Shown here piece after piece: positions 26,227-34,413 of a stretch of DNA of 64,000 bases. Source of the DNA: Fibrobacter succinogenes (GTDB taxonomy: Bacteria > Fibrobacterota > Fibrobacteria > Fibrobacterales > Fibrobacteraceae); contig CACWPM010000012.1 of NCBI GenBank assembly GCA_902762795.1, forward strand, positions 62,001 through 126,000, in the 5' to 3' direction. A model generated the notes under the pieces. It saw only the letters and a program-made list of their open reading frames with translations, did not search any database and was not told where the DNA came from. The translations under genes and the position numbers were made by a program. Each line of letters opens with the position of its first letter. Positions within the stretch are counted from its first letter, which is position 1.

Positions 26227-27312
26227 ATGATTCCGTTCATCAATGTACGTGCGCAGCGCGAAGCCTATAAATCCGAATTTTTACAAGCCGAACAAGATGT
26301 ACTCGACAGCGGGTGCTACATCGGCGGTCCGGTGATCCAGAGATTCGAAGCGGAACTTGCCGCATTTACAGAAGCAAATAACGTTGTTACCTGCGGAAGC
26401 GGAACGGACGCCATCACCATCGCGCTTTTAGCGCTCGGGCTTGAACCAGGCGACGAAGTCATCGTCCCTGACTTTACTTTTATCGCCCCCGCCGAATGCG
26501 TGATGCGTCTCGGTGGCATCCCTAAATTTGCGGACATCGATGCCGGAACGCTCCAGATTAGCGCAGAAAGCGTTGAAACCTTAATCGGAGAAAAAACGCG
26601 CGGAATCATCGCTGTCAATTTGTTCGGCCAGTGCGCCCCCTATCGGGAAATCCAGAAAGTCGCCAAAGCCCACGGGCTATGGCTGATCGAGGATTCCGCA
26701 CAAGCATTCGGGGCTACGCAATGCGGGCAAAACGCATGCACATTCGGGGACATTTCCATCACGAGCTTTTACCCGGCAAAGCCGCTCGGCTGCTACGGAG
26801 ACGGTGGTGCACTTTTCACCGTAAACGATGAACTCGCACAAAAAATTCGCCTCATCGCAAACCACGGAAGCTGCACACGCTACGTTCACGAAATCTGCGG
26901 TATGAACAGCAGGCTCGACGCAATACACGCTGCAGTCCTCCGCGTGAAGCTCCGCCATTTCAAGGACGAACTGAAAAAGCGCAGCGAGAACGCAAGCAAA
27001 TACAACGAGTTTTTCGGTGCAATTCCGGGAATCGCGCCACAAAAAATCGCAGACGGCAACACGAACACGTACGCGCAATACACGCTGCTCGTCGAAGACC
27101 GCAAATCATTTATCGAAAAACTAGACGCCACGGAAATTCCGTACTGCATCCACTATCCCAAGCCGCTGCACGAGCAACCGTGCTTCAAGGAACAGGTCCA
27201 AGCGCGCGGAAATACCAACGCCACCGAGGCCTCCCAAAAAGTCGTAAGCCTCCCCTTCTGCGCCTTCACGGACGTGGAAGAGATTATTGCGGGACTTAAG
27301 AAAGTAATGTAG
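26227..27312 (+). CDS. DegT/DnrJ/EryC1-family sugar aminotransferase
   Basis: 361 residues. PLP-dependent transferase of nucleotide-sugar biosynthesis: IPFINVRAQREAYKSE, GSGTDAITIALLALG, DEVIVPDFTFIAPAE, then IEDSAQAFGA with the Asp that contacts the pyridine ring. Next is the PLP-lysine block SFYPAKPLGCYGDGG, with Lys in PAKPL, and the NSRLDAIHAAVLRVKL signature. The overall pattern resembles WbpE-type enzymes making 3-amino-glucuronate sugars for surface polysaccharide, but substrate is not certain. No Shine-Dalgarno; the start follows the heptamer array and a TATATTT box. Confidence 0.88.
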   Translation: MIPFINVRAQREAYKSEFLQAEQDVLDSGCYIGGPVIQRFEAELAAFTEANNVVTCGSGTDAITIALLALGLEPGDEVIVPDFTFIAPAECVMRLGGIPKFADIDAGTLQISAESVETLIGEKTRGIIAVNLFGQCAPYREIQKVAKAHGLWLIEDSAQAFGATQCGQNACTFGDISITSFYPAKPLGCYGDGGALFTVNDELAQKIRLIANHGSCTRYVHEICGMNSRLDAIHAAVLRVKLRHFKDELKKRSENASKYNEFFGAIPGIAPQKIADGNTNTYAQYTLLVEDRKSFIEKLDATEIPYCIHYPKPLHEQPCFKEQVQARGNTNATEASQKVVSLPFCAFTDVEEIIAGLKKVM

Positions 27313-27449
27313 GTATGGGGTATGAGCACGGGCCTACGGCCCTTTCAGGTCTGAGGTTTGGGCACGGTCGCCGATGAGTTCCTTTGAGATTATTGTAATT
27401 AGAAACGCTCAAAGCCTTGCAAAGCAAGGCGACCCCATAGCCCAAAGCC

Positions 27450-28295
27450 CTACAGCACAAATTTCTCGATAACTTCCGTAATTCCAGAGTGGTTGTTGTC
27501 GCGTTCTGTTACGTAATTGGCAACAGCCTTCGCCGCCGGTGACGCATTAGCCATCGCCACACCAACGCCAGCCGCCTCGATCATCGGGCAATCGTTTTCT
27601 TCATCGCCCACGGCAATCGTATTCTCGATCGGTTCGTGATAGAAGTCCGCCATGAAGCGCACGGCAGCACCTTTGTTCGAAAGCATGTGCGAGAACTCGA
27701 GCATTTCGGGCTTGCTGAAAACATCGAACAGCTTGCCCGCCGTAAAAGTCCGCATCTCGGCGCGGAAATCCACGAGACTCGAATGTTCAAACGGCGTAAT
27801 GACGTTCACCTTGATTGGCGGCTTGACCACCACATTGATTGGACCGTCATTGCAATTAACCCCACCATAATAATTGCGGATATCATCTACAACAACATAA
27901 TCCATTTTCATCAAGCGGCAATACGTCTTGAGCTGTTCCGTCTCGTATTCCGAAACAACCAAGTCCCCCGCATACGTGTGCGCATGCATCCCGCGCTTGT
28001 GCGCCTCGTCCATGATGAACTTCACCTGATCCACAGCGATGCGGCGCGTCAAAATCGGCTGCTCCGTTCCGCAGTCGTAAATGAGCCCGCCATTAAAGCT
28101 CACCAGAAAATATCCCGGCTTCAAGAAGCCGTACTTTTCGGCAATGTGCTTTACGCTTGTGAGTGGACGGCCCGTCGTCATCACGAACTTGTGTCCAGCA
28201 TCAATCATAGCCTGTATTGAAGCCATGTCCGCTTGGCTAATATTCTTTTCGTCGTCGAGGAGCGTACCGTCTAAATCAGTAAATAAGAGTTTCAT
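27450..28295 (-). CDS. HAD-family (Cof-type) sugar-phosphate phosphatase
   Basis: 281 residues. Motif I FTDLDGTLLDD near the N-terminus with the two catalytic Asp, motif II in MTTGRP, motif IV as VGDEENDCPMIEAAG, and a type IIB (Cof) cap between. Hydrolyses small phosphorylated metabolites in the cytoplasm; substrate unknown. I take ATG 28295 because the family begins directly with the strand before motif I and TATATTT lies six bases upstream; a TTG seven codons earlier is open. A small hairpin GCCTTGCAAAGCAAGGC at 27414-27430 lies after the stop. Confidence 0.87.
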   Translation of the reverse strand: MKLLFTDLDGTLLDDEKNISQADMASIQAMIDAGHKFVMTTGRPLTSVKHIAEKYGFLKPGYFLVSFNGGLIYDCGTEQPILTRRIAVDQVKFIMDEAHKRGMHAHTYAGDLVVSEYETEQLKTYCRLMKMDYVVVDDIRNYYGGVNCNDGPINVVVKPPIKVNVITPFEHSSLVDFRAEMRTFTAGKLFDVFSKPEMLEFSHMLSNKGAAVRFMADFYHEPIENTIAVGDEENDCPMIEAAGVGVAMANASPAAKAVANYVTERDNNHSGITEVIEKFVL

Positions 28296-28369
28296 CGCGC
28301 AAAATATAGAAACCAACTCGACCTGCTAAAAAAAATTATTTACTTTTCTATCGAATGAAGGAGTTCCCT

Positions 28370-29320
28370 ATGCAAATTGATGATTTACTAAGACCTATAA
28401 AAACAGTTGCCATTTTCGGTCACGTTCGCCCCGATGGAGACTGCGTGGGTTCAACGCTTGGACTTTACAATTACATCTGCGACAATTACCCAACCATCCG
28501 GGTTAAGCTTTTTTTGGAACGTTTTCCCGAAAGCTATAAAATCCTCTCCCGTTCAAACGAAACGTACGAAATATACGACGATAATTCAAATTCCGTCGAT
28601 TTAGCGTTCCTTGTGGACGCCCCTTCATTCGAACGGATCGGAGCAAACGGTCAAAACTGTTTCAAGTCGGCACGCACAACCTGCAATATCGACCACCACA
28701 TCAGCAACAAACTGGATCTCTGCACCCATAATTTCGTTGACGCCAAAGCTAGTTCCGCATGTGAAGTTCTCTACTTCTTAATGGATCCGGATAAAATAAG
28801 CAAGGACACCGCCGAATGCCTTTACCTGGGAATAGTGCATGACACGGGTGCATTCAAATTCAGTTGTACCGGGCAAAAAACGATGATTGCCATAGGAGAC
28901 TTGCTCCAAAAGGGTATCGACTTTACGCGGATTATCAACGAGACTTATTACACAAGAACATATATCCAGACGCTAGTCACTGGACATGTCATGCAAAGTT
29001 GCAAACTTGCGCTCGACGGGAAAGTTGTCTACAGTTACCTCACCCCAGAAGACATGGATCGCTATTCCGTGACCCCGGTCGAATTGAGCAATGTCATCGA
29101 TACATTACGCGAAGTGAGCGGCACGGAAGTAGCCATATTCCTCTATCCCGTCAACGGGGAGTATAAAATCAGTTTACGTAGTAATTATGTTGTCGATGTC
29201 AACAAAGTTGCAGGATTCTTTGGCGGAGGCGGTCACGTTCGCGCTGCCGGCGGAAGTTCTAAAGAAGGTCCAGAAGAGACAATCCTAAAACTTCTGAAGT
29301 TGATTCAGGAACAGCTTTAG
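28370..29320 (+). CDS. DHH-family phosphoesterase, NrnA-like oligoribonuclease/pAp phosphatase
   Basis: 316 residues. FGHVRPDGDCVGSTLG (DHH motif I), LVDAP (motif II), NIDHHISN (the DHH triad, motif III) and LGIVHDTGAFKF (motif IV) bind two Mn ions. The DHHA1 C-terminus has FFGGGGHVRAAGGSS. NrnA-type enzymes degrade 2-5 base RNA fragments and convert pAp to AMP in the cytoplasm. AAGGAG six bases before this ATG fixes the start; the frame is open for five more codons upstream. Faces the HAD gene divergently. Confidence 0.87.
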   Translation: MQIDDLLRPIKTVAIFGHVRPDGDCVGSTLGLYNYICDNYPTIRVKLFLERFPESYKILSRSNETYEIYDDNSNSVDLAFLVDAPSFERIGANGQNCFKSARTTCNIDHHISNKLDLCTHNFVDAKASSACEVLYFLMDPDKISKDTAECLYLGIVHDTGAFKFSCTGQKTMIAIGDLLQKGIDFTRIINETYYTRTYIQTLVTGHVMQSCKLALDGKVVYSYLTPEDMDRYSVTPVELSNVIDTLREVSGTEVAIFLYPVNGEYKISLRSNYVVDVNKVAGFFGGGGHVRAAGGSSKEGPEETILKLLKLIQEQL

Positions 29321-29351
29321 CAAGGTCGCGATTTAAAAGCTCGAAAGAAAA

Positions 29352-30134
29352 TCAAACGAAAAAAAGCGCTACCGCCAAGAAGACGAACACAGCACCACTG
29401 AACCAGTTCAGATTGCGGTTCGCCTTCGGCGATGTCAAAAGGAACTTCTTGACCGTTCCCGCAAGGATGGCTATGGAGCCAAACACAATCATCGTAGCCA
29501 AGATAAATTCGCCGCCGAAAATGGCCATCTGCATACTCGGGTGAATCGGGCGGTCCAAACGCACCGCCGGAGGAATCAACGAAAGCACAAAAAGAATCAC
29601 CTTCGGATTCGTAAGGTTCATGATAATGCCCCGCATGTAAAGGCTACGAGCAGAAGGAACGCCGCTTAGCGACTCCGAACTTTGCTCTCCGCTCAGGTTG
29701 ACCCTGGTGGAGTTTGCACGCATCTTGCTACCTGCGTCCCTTTCGTCTTTGACGCCTTCGGCGTCAGGTGCTGAGTTTCGGTCATGCCGATGAGTAAACT
29801 CATCGTCGCGACACTCAACTTGCAGCTTACTCGTCTCTCGTCTTTCGTCTAATTGAACAACGCCGGCCTTCACCCCGAAACTTTTGTACGCTAAATAGAG
29901 CAAATAAGCCGCACCTAAGCACTGGATTACGAAAAAAGCCTTCGGGCTTGCCGCAATCAACGCCGAAACGCCCGCCACAAGCAGGCAAGTATGAACGGCT
30001 ATTCCCGTGCAAAGTCCAAGAATGATGCAAAAACCGAGACGAGCCCCGTAAGTGGCGCTCTGGGCAAGCACAAAAAGGTTATCAGGCCCAGGAGCAATCC
30101 CGATGACAAGCGCAGCAACGAAAAATTCAAGCAT
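29352..30134 (-). CDS. LysE/RhtB-family exporter with repeat-derived loop
   Basis: 260 residues; the family is normally ~205. Residues 1-93 hold the first three membrane segments (FVAALVIGIAPGPDNLFVLAQS is the family start) and 164-260 the last three (MNLTNPKVILFVLSLIPP). Between lie ~70 hydrophilic residues (DERRETSKLQVECRDDEFTHR ... SGVPSARS) that no exporter I know of has, encoded by DNA related to intergenic repeats. The frame is open throughout, so the protein may be made with an enlarged cytoplasmic loop. Likely exports amino acids or similar small molecules; substrate unknown. Confidence 0.83.
   Translation of the reverse strand: MLEFFVAALVIGIAPGPDNLFVLAQSATYGARLGFCIILGLCTGIAVHTCLLVAGVSALIAASPKAFFVIQCLGAAYLLYLAYKSFGVKAGVVQLDERRETSKLQVECRDDEFTHRHDRNSAPDAEGVKDERDAGSKMRANSTRVNLSGEQSSESLSGVPSARSLYMRGIIMNLTNPKVILFVLSLIPPAVRLDRPIHPSMQMAIFGGEFILATMIVFGSIAILAGTVKKFLLTSPKANRNLNWFSGAVFVFLAVALFFV
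29646..29855. repeat. Repeat-like insert inside the LysE-like gene
   Basis: Contains three TCGTCT heptamers (29830-29850), a GACGCCTTCGGCGTC palindrome and TCGCGAC ... GGCATGACCGA blocks shared with the intergenic repeat at 36505-36612. Length is a multiple of three, so the reading frame survives. Confidence 0.65.
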
Positions 30135-30142
30135 TTTCAGAT

Positions 30143-30170
30143 TATAGGTTACAGGTTATAGGTTTTAGGT
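30143..30170. repeat. AGGTTAT heptamer run
   Basis: ATAGGTT ACAGGTT ATAGGTT TTAGGT upstream of the LysE-like gene. The inverse form (CCTACTA CCTAAAA CCTAAC) lies at 30246-30266 before the next gene's stop. Confidence 0.75.
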
Positions 30171-30273
30171 TCGTCAAGTAGCATAATTCAGCATAAGATT
30201 TGCGAACTTATCGAACTACACCAACTTTAGCAGAGATTATATTCCTAACCCCTACTACCTAAAACCTAACTCC

Positions 30274-30654
30274 TTATAGTTTACTCAAGAACGCGTCCAC
30301 GTCGAGGTCTGCAAGGTCTTTTTGCAGAGAATCAAGCACATCATCCGTAATCGCAGTGTGATTCTGCTCACGTTCGTCGGCACGGGCATTCGATACATCG
30401 ACTAGCTTTTTGAGAGCATTGGCAACCTCGCCCACAGTGCCGTCCTGGCGCATCACGACGTTCAAAACCTTCGAAAGCCTCTGACGCAATTTGGCAAACT
30501 CTTCGCGGTCAAGCTCAGATACTTCCCCGTGATAGCACATCAAGGGAGTCTGGCACCTTGCACACGGAAATACCATCATATTCGAGAAATCTCCGTCTAC
30601 CTGGACCTTAAATTTCGTTCCGCAATGCGGGCATTCGATATCCATTTCACTCAT
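30274..30654 (-). CDS. Small zinc-ribbon protein of unknown function
   Basis: 126 residues. The N-terminus has two Cys pairs, CPHC (residues 8-11) and CARC (31-34), spaced as in MJ0042/zinc-ribbon sensor-like domains. The remainder is helical and acidic (LAKLRQRLSKVLNVVMRQDG, later DVLDSLQKDLADLDVDAFLSKL). No membrane segment. It probably binds Zn through the four Cys and acts as a small regulatory or adaptor protein; role not deducible. Single gene between heptamer-bearing gaps. Confidence 0.75.
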   Translation of the reverse strand: MSEMDIECPHCGTKFKVQVDGDFSNMMVFPCARCQTPLMCYHGEVSELDREEFAKLRQRLSKVLNVVMRQDGTVGEVANALKKLVDVSNARADEREQNHTAITDDVLDSLQKDLADLDVDAFLSKL

Positions 30655-30755
30655 ATTCTAAAATCTAGAATTTTTTTCAATTCCTAGCCAAATACAGCAA
30701 CAATATTTTATCTTTGCACAGTCCATCTCGTTTTGCGCTCTCGCTATATTTTTTC

Positions 30756-30790
30756 CTATTACCTAAAACCTATTACCTAAAACCTAAAAT
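30756..30790. repeat. CCTAAAA heptamer run before mraY
   Basis: CCTATTA CCTAAAA CCTATTA CCTAAAA CCTAAAA runs into the mraY ATG with no Shine-Dalgarno. Confidence 0.8.
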
Positions 30791-31939
30791 ATGCTCTGCC
30801 ACTGGCTATATCAAACAACTCACATTGACCTTTTTGACGGTCGTCTGTTCCGTGCGGGTGTTGCCGCCATGCTCTCCATTATCCTGGTACTTTTCTTCAT
30901 GCCGAAGTACATTCGTTTTTTGCAGAGGCTGGACGCCACGAGCGATTTCGACAAAGACGGAAAGACTAAATCCCCTCCGATTATGGGCGGCCTCCTCCTC
31001 GTGATTGTCGTTGAAGTAGTATCGTTGCTCGTTTGCCAGATGAACGGCTACACCATCTCGACGCTTGTGATTTTGGCTTTGTTCAGCGCCGTTGGAGCCA
31101 CCGACGACATGGCCAAAGTCCGCGCCAAGCGCCTCGTAAACCAGGGCAAGCTCAAAGCCGCCGATTACATGGACAAAGCAGATGGTATTTCCAGCTCGCT
31201 CAGACTTTTCCTCTACTTTTTGTTCAGCTTTGTCGTTGCCGTGTTCTGCTACAAGTTCATCCCGGAACTGAAGGGCGATTTGACCATTCCGTTCTGCCCG
31301 ATTGACGTGTTCCAGATACACCTCCCCAACTGGATTTTCGTTGCATTCATGACGTTCGTCATCGCGGCATCCGCAAACGGAACGAACTTCACGGACGGTC
31401 TCGACAGCCTCGTTTCGGTGCCGATTCTTACCAGCATGTTCTTTGTGGGCCTTGTCGCCTACGTGAGCGGCAACTTCATCTTTAGCCAGTACCTGAGCGT
31501 ACCGTACCTCCCCGGCTGCGACGAACTCTTCCCACTCGCGACCTCCATTGCAGGCGCATTGCTCGCTTACCTTTGGTTCAACAGCCCTCCGGCAGAAATC
31601 TATATGGGCGATGCCGGCTCCGTTGGCTTTGGCGCCACTATCGGCATCATGTTCATCTTGGTGCAGGCAGGGCTTTTCCTCCCCATCGTTTGCATTATCA
31701 TCATCGCAGAAGCTTGCTCCGTATTGATGCAAATCACCTGGTTCAAGATTACTAAAAGAACAACCGGCACAGGCAAGCGCATCTTCCTTTGCGCACCGCT
31801 CCACCACCACTACCAAAAGAAGTGGGACGGACGCTTCCCGAGCAAGCCTCTCATGAACTCCAAGATTGTATGGCGCATGCACTTGGTGAGCATCTTCGCG
31901 CTCATTTTCAGCATGGTCGTGTTCTTTGGAATTAGGTAG
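30791..31939 (+). CDS. mraY: Phospho-N-acetylmuramoyl-pentapeptide transferase
   Basis: 382 residues, typical length, about ten membrane segments. It makes lipid I by attaching UDP-MurNAc-pentapeptide to undecaprenyl phosphate. Conserved blocks: KSPPIMGG, ATDDMAKV with the Asp pair that binds Mg, NGTNFTDGLDSL, AEIYMGDAGSVGFGA and the HHHYQKKWDG loop. All catalytic Asp and His residues are present. In most bacteria mraY lies in the mur/fts cluster; here it stands alone with unrelated neighbours. Preceded by a heptamer run rather than a ribosome site. Confidence 0.95.
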   Translation: MLCHWLYQTTHIDLFDGRLFRAGVAAMLSIILVLFFMPKYIRFLQRLDATSDFDKDGKTKSPPIMGGLLLVIVVEVVSLLVCQMNGYTISTLVILALFSAVGATDDMAKVRAKRLVNQGKLKAADYMDKADGISSSLRLFLYFLFSFVVAVFCYKFIPELKGDLTIPFCPIDVFQIHLPNWIFVAFMTFVIAASANGTNFTDGLDSLVSVPILTSMFFVGLVAYVSGNFIFSQYLSVPYLPGCDELFPLATSIAGALLAYLWFNSPPAEIYMGDAGSVGFGATIGIMFILVQAGLFLPIVCIIIIAEACSVLMQITWFKITKRTTGTGKRIFLCAPLHHHYQKKWDGRFPSKPLMNSKIVWRMHLVSIFALIFSMVVFFGIR

Positions 31940-31965
31940 TAGAAAGTAGGAAGTAGACGGTAGGA

Positions 31966-31985
31966 AGTCCCGCAATATCGGGACT
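31966..31985. terminator. Terminator between mraY and converging lipoprotein gene
   Basis: AGTCCCG / CGGGACT stem followed by TTTCTT; preceded by TAGGAAG-type heptamers (31935-31965) that continue into the left arm. Confidence 0.7.
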
Positions 31986-31988
31986 TTC

Positions 31989-32780
31989 TTACTTTGACAA
32001 CGAACTCGGGATTTTTTCATCCTTGACGCAGCGGACCGAGAAGGCCAACGAAAAACGATAGGCAAGCTCTTGCAATACGCCAAGCTGATCCGGAGCAGTA
32101 TATGTACTGTCATCCTCGCATGAACTCAAGGCCATAAAATACGTTCTGGAATCATCAAGATCCGTTGAACTCCAGAAGAATGTGAAATTTCCCTGATCAC
32201 TGGAATATAGGGACTTTACCGTTTCTTGAGGAGGAGCATCCCAATAATTAACAACCCCAAAGCCAGCAGGCAACGCAGAAAACAAATAAAGGTCCACGCC
32301 ATTGCCACACCCCTCTTTGCCATTGTAGTTCCATCCAATTGTAGCTTTAAGCTTTTTTGCAGCCATTTTCGGACCACCCACAAAAGCAACCAAAGTATCC
32401 CATTCTGCTTTGCTAGGTAAATGCCAGCCTTCAGGGCACACACCACGAACATTTCCCGACACCCTGCAAGAACTATCAGAACTGAAATCAAGGGGTTTAT
32501 TGCCAGGAACCAGCCCCGCGATGTCCATGGCGGCATTGCGCAGATAAAAGCGTCCGTACTTGGAACAGCTGTCGGCTGCGTTATTGTAGCAATAACTAGA
32601 AGAATCCCCCTTAGCCTGCGGTTCATACCTGTAATTCAGGTTCTGCGCCATCCAAGTCTGGTTTCCTATATTAACAATCCGATACACTTGATTGTCACGA
32701 GAATCTACGAAAGTATTTCCACAGGCAATCAAGCACATGAAGGAAACAAGCAATGCACAAAAAACAATTATTTTTTTCAT
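31989..32780 (-). CDS. Lipoprotein with Fibrobacter major paralogous domain (TIGR02145 type)
   Basis: 263 residues from ATG 32780, chosen because GGAG lies 7 bases ahead; the frame is open 19 codons further. Leader MKKIIVFCALLVSFMCLIAC, Cys20 lipidated. The mature protein is one TIGR02145 domain: VYRIVNIGNQTWMAQNLNYR, YGRFYLRNAA, CPEGWHLPSKAEWDTLVAFVGG, FSALPAGFG, FFWSSTD and a terminal SVRCVKD. This fold is related to FGE/C-type-lectin-like domains and is expanded in Fibrobacter; function unproven, likely surface binding. Separate transcription unit facing mraY. Confidence 0.85.
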   Translation of the reverse strand: MKKIIVFCALLVSFMCLIACGNTFVDSRDNQVYRIVNIGNQTWMAQNLNYRYEPQAKGDSSSYCYNNAADSCSKYGRFYLRNAAMDIAGLVPGNKPLDFSSDSSCRVSGNVRGVCPEGWHLPSKAEWDTLVAFVGGPKMAAKKLKATIGWNYNGKEGCGNGVDLYLFSALPAGFGVVNYWDAPPQETVKSLYSSDQGNFTFFWSSTDLDDSRTYFMALSSCEDDSTYTAPDQLGVLQELAYRFSLAFSVRCVKDEKIPSSLSK

Positions 32781-32887
32781 GTTAATCTCCATTCTACATA
32801 CAAAATTTAACATAAAAACATATGTATGCGGATTCAAAAAAAATAATCCATCGTAACAAGTCCGAGCAACATTCTATATTTCACCGT

Positions 32888-34225
32888 ATGAACATCATCG
32901 AAACTTTGAACGCCGCAGGCCAGCAAGAATTGGCCCAACATCTTGAAACTTTGACGGGAGAAGCCCGCGCCAACCTCGAACGCGATATTTTGAGCCAGGA
33001 CTGGCAAGAACTGAAGGCTCTCCATGCCGAAAAATCCGCAGCCAGCTTGAGCGACAACGTTTCTGCAGACCTCACGCCGATGCCGTGGAAACTAGCGACC
33101 GACGATCTCCGTTACGATTTTTGGAAAGAGACGGGCGAAATCCTTTTGGGCAAGGGTCAAGTGGCCGCATTCCTCGTTGCGGGCGGTCAAGGTTCGCGTC
33201 TCGGTTTCGACGGTCCAAAGGGCATGTTCGACATAGGCCTTCCGAGCCACAAGAGCTTGTTCCAGTTGCAGGCCGAACGCTTGCGCAACTTGGGAGCACG
33301 CGTCGGGCACGCAATTCCGTGGTGCATCATGACAAGTCCCTTGAACCACGAAGCAACGGTCAACTTTTTCAGCGAAAACAATTTCTTTGGATTAAACCGC
33401 GAAGATATCCGATTCTTCCAGCAAGGAACGATTTGCGCACTCACCGCAGACGGCAAGGCAGTCCGCGATGGCGAAGACCATTTGGCACTTGTGCCCGATG
33501 GAAACGGCGGTTGCTTCCGTGCACTCGCCCAGAGCGGAACGCTCGCCTGGCTTGTGGAACGTGGCGTGCAATACGTATTCCTCTACAGCGTCGATAACGC
33601 CCTCTGCCGTATTTGCGATCCGGCATTCATTGGCGCACTCGCCGAAAAAGGCACCATCCTCAGCGCATCGAAGGTCGTCCACAAAGCCGGCCCGAACGAA
33701 AAAGTCGGTATTTTCGCCTTCCAGAACAAGAAGCCGGGCGTTGTAGAATACAGCGACCTTCCGGAAAACTTCCGCGACATGACGAACGCCGATGGCAGCC
33801 TCACGTTCGACGGCGGCAACATCGCGATCCACTTGTTTAAAATCAGCGGACTTCGCAAGCTGCAGACAAGCAAACTCCCATGGCACACCGCACGCAAAAC
33901 CGTTTGCGGCATCGAAAAATGCTTCAAGTTCGAACAGTTCCTCTTTGACGCCTTCCCACAGCTCGGTTCCATGCTCCCGTTCGGCGTTGTGCGCGAAGAA
34001 GAATTCAGCCCCGTCAAGAACGCCGAAGGCAACGATTCCCCGAAGACCGCACGCATCATGATCGGCAAGCTCCACCGCGATTGGCTCCGCAAAGCGCACA
34101 TCAAAATCGACGAGAAAAAGTTGTACGAAATCTCGCCGACAATCAGCTACGCAGGCGAAGGACTCAAGCAGAGCGTCTTCGACCGAGAACTCGGAAGAAA
34201 CATCCTGGAATTTGAAGAGGATTAG
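32888..34225 (+). CDS. UDPGP-family uridylyltransferase, UAP1-like (UDP-GlcNAc pyrophosphorylase)
   Basis: 445 residues. The loop AFLVAGGQGSRLGFDGPKGM is the eukaryote-like UDP-sugar pyrophosphorylase signature. LVPDGNGG, VDNALCRICDP and GGNIAIHLF, plus KVVHKAGPNEKVG, follow in the UAP order. It forms a UDP-sugar (UDP-GlcNAc or UDP-GalNAc most likely) from UTP and sugar-1-phosphate in the cytoplasm, for wall and surface glycans. The start used has TATATTT six bases upstream; the frame continues 22 codons upstream over the neighbouring promoter region. Divergent from the TIGR02145 lipoprotein gene. Confidence 0.87.
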   Translation: MNIIETLNAAGQQELAQHLETLTGEARANLERDILSQDWQELKALHAEKSAASLSDNVSADLTPMPWKLATDDLRYDFWKETGEILLGKGQVAAFLVAGGQGSRLGFDGPKGMFDIGLPSHKSLFQLQAERLRNLGARVGHAIPWCIMTSPLNHEATVNFFSENNFFGLNREDIRFFQQGTICALTADGKAVRDGEDHLALVPDGNGGCFRALAQSGTLAWLVERGVQYVFLYSVDNALCRICDPAFIGALAEKGTILSASKVVHKAGPNEKVGIFAFQNKKPGVVEYSDLPENFRDMTNADGSLTFDGGNIAIHLFKISGLRKLQTSKLPWHTARKTVCGIEKCFKFEQFLFDAFPQLGSMLPFGVVREEEFSPVKNAEGNDSPKTARIMIGKLHRDWLRKAHIKIDEKKLYEISPTISYAGEGLKQSVFDRELGRNILEFEED

Positions 34226-34235
34226 CATTTTATAG

Positions 34236-34412
34236 TTGGTAGAACTTAGTTGGCAGAACTTAGATAGATTGCCGCGCTTCGCTCGCAATGACGTGGGAGC
34301 CGAATACAGCGACAAGTTTACTTGTTCATTGTTGAGGCGAACCAGTCATGCGCTCTGCGCAATGACGTTTTTCTAAGTTCTAAGCTCTAAGTTCTAAGCT
34401 CTAAGTTCTATT
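34236..34412. repeat. Mixed heptamer and hairpin repeat before the LpxL-like gene
   Basis: TAGAACT TAGTTGG heptamers, then a GATTGCCGCGCTTCGCTCGC-AATGACG block and its relatives, then TTCTAAG CTCTAAG heptamers (34374-34410) up to the ATG. The GATTGC...GCAATGACG block recurs inside the next coding region at 34605. Confidence 0.7.
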
Positions 34413-34413
34413 A

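Noticed and set aside
30806-32113. 435-codon open frame opposite mraY
   Set aside because: Antisense shadow of MraY; mraY carries all family motifs.
33392-34315. 307-codon open frame opposite the UAP-like gene
   Set aside because: Shadow of the uridylyltransferase gene, no recognisable motif.
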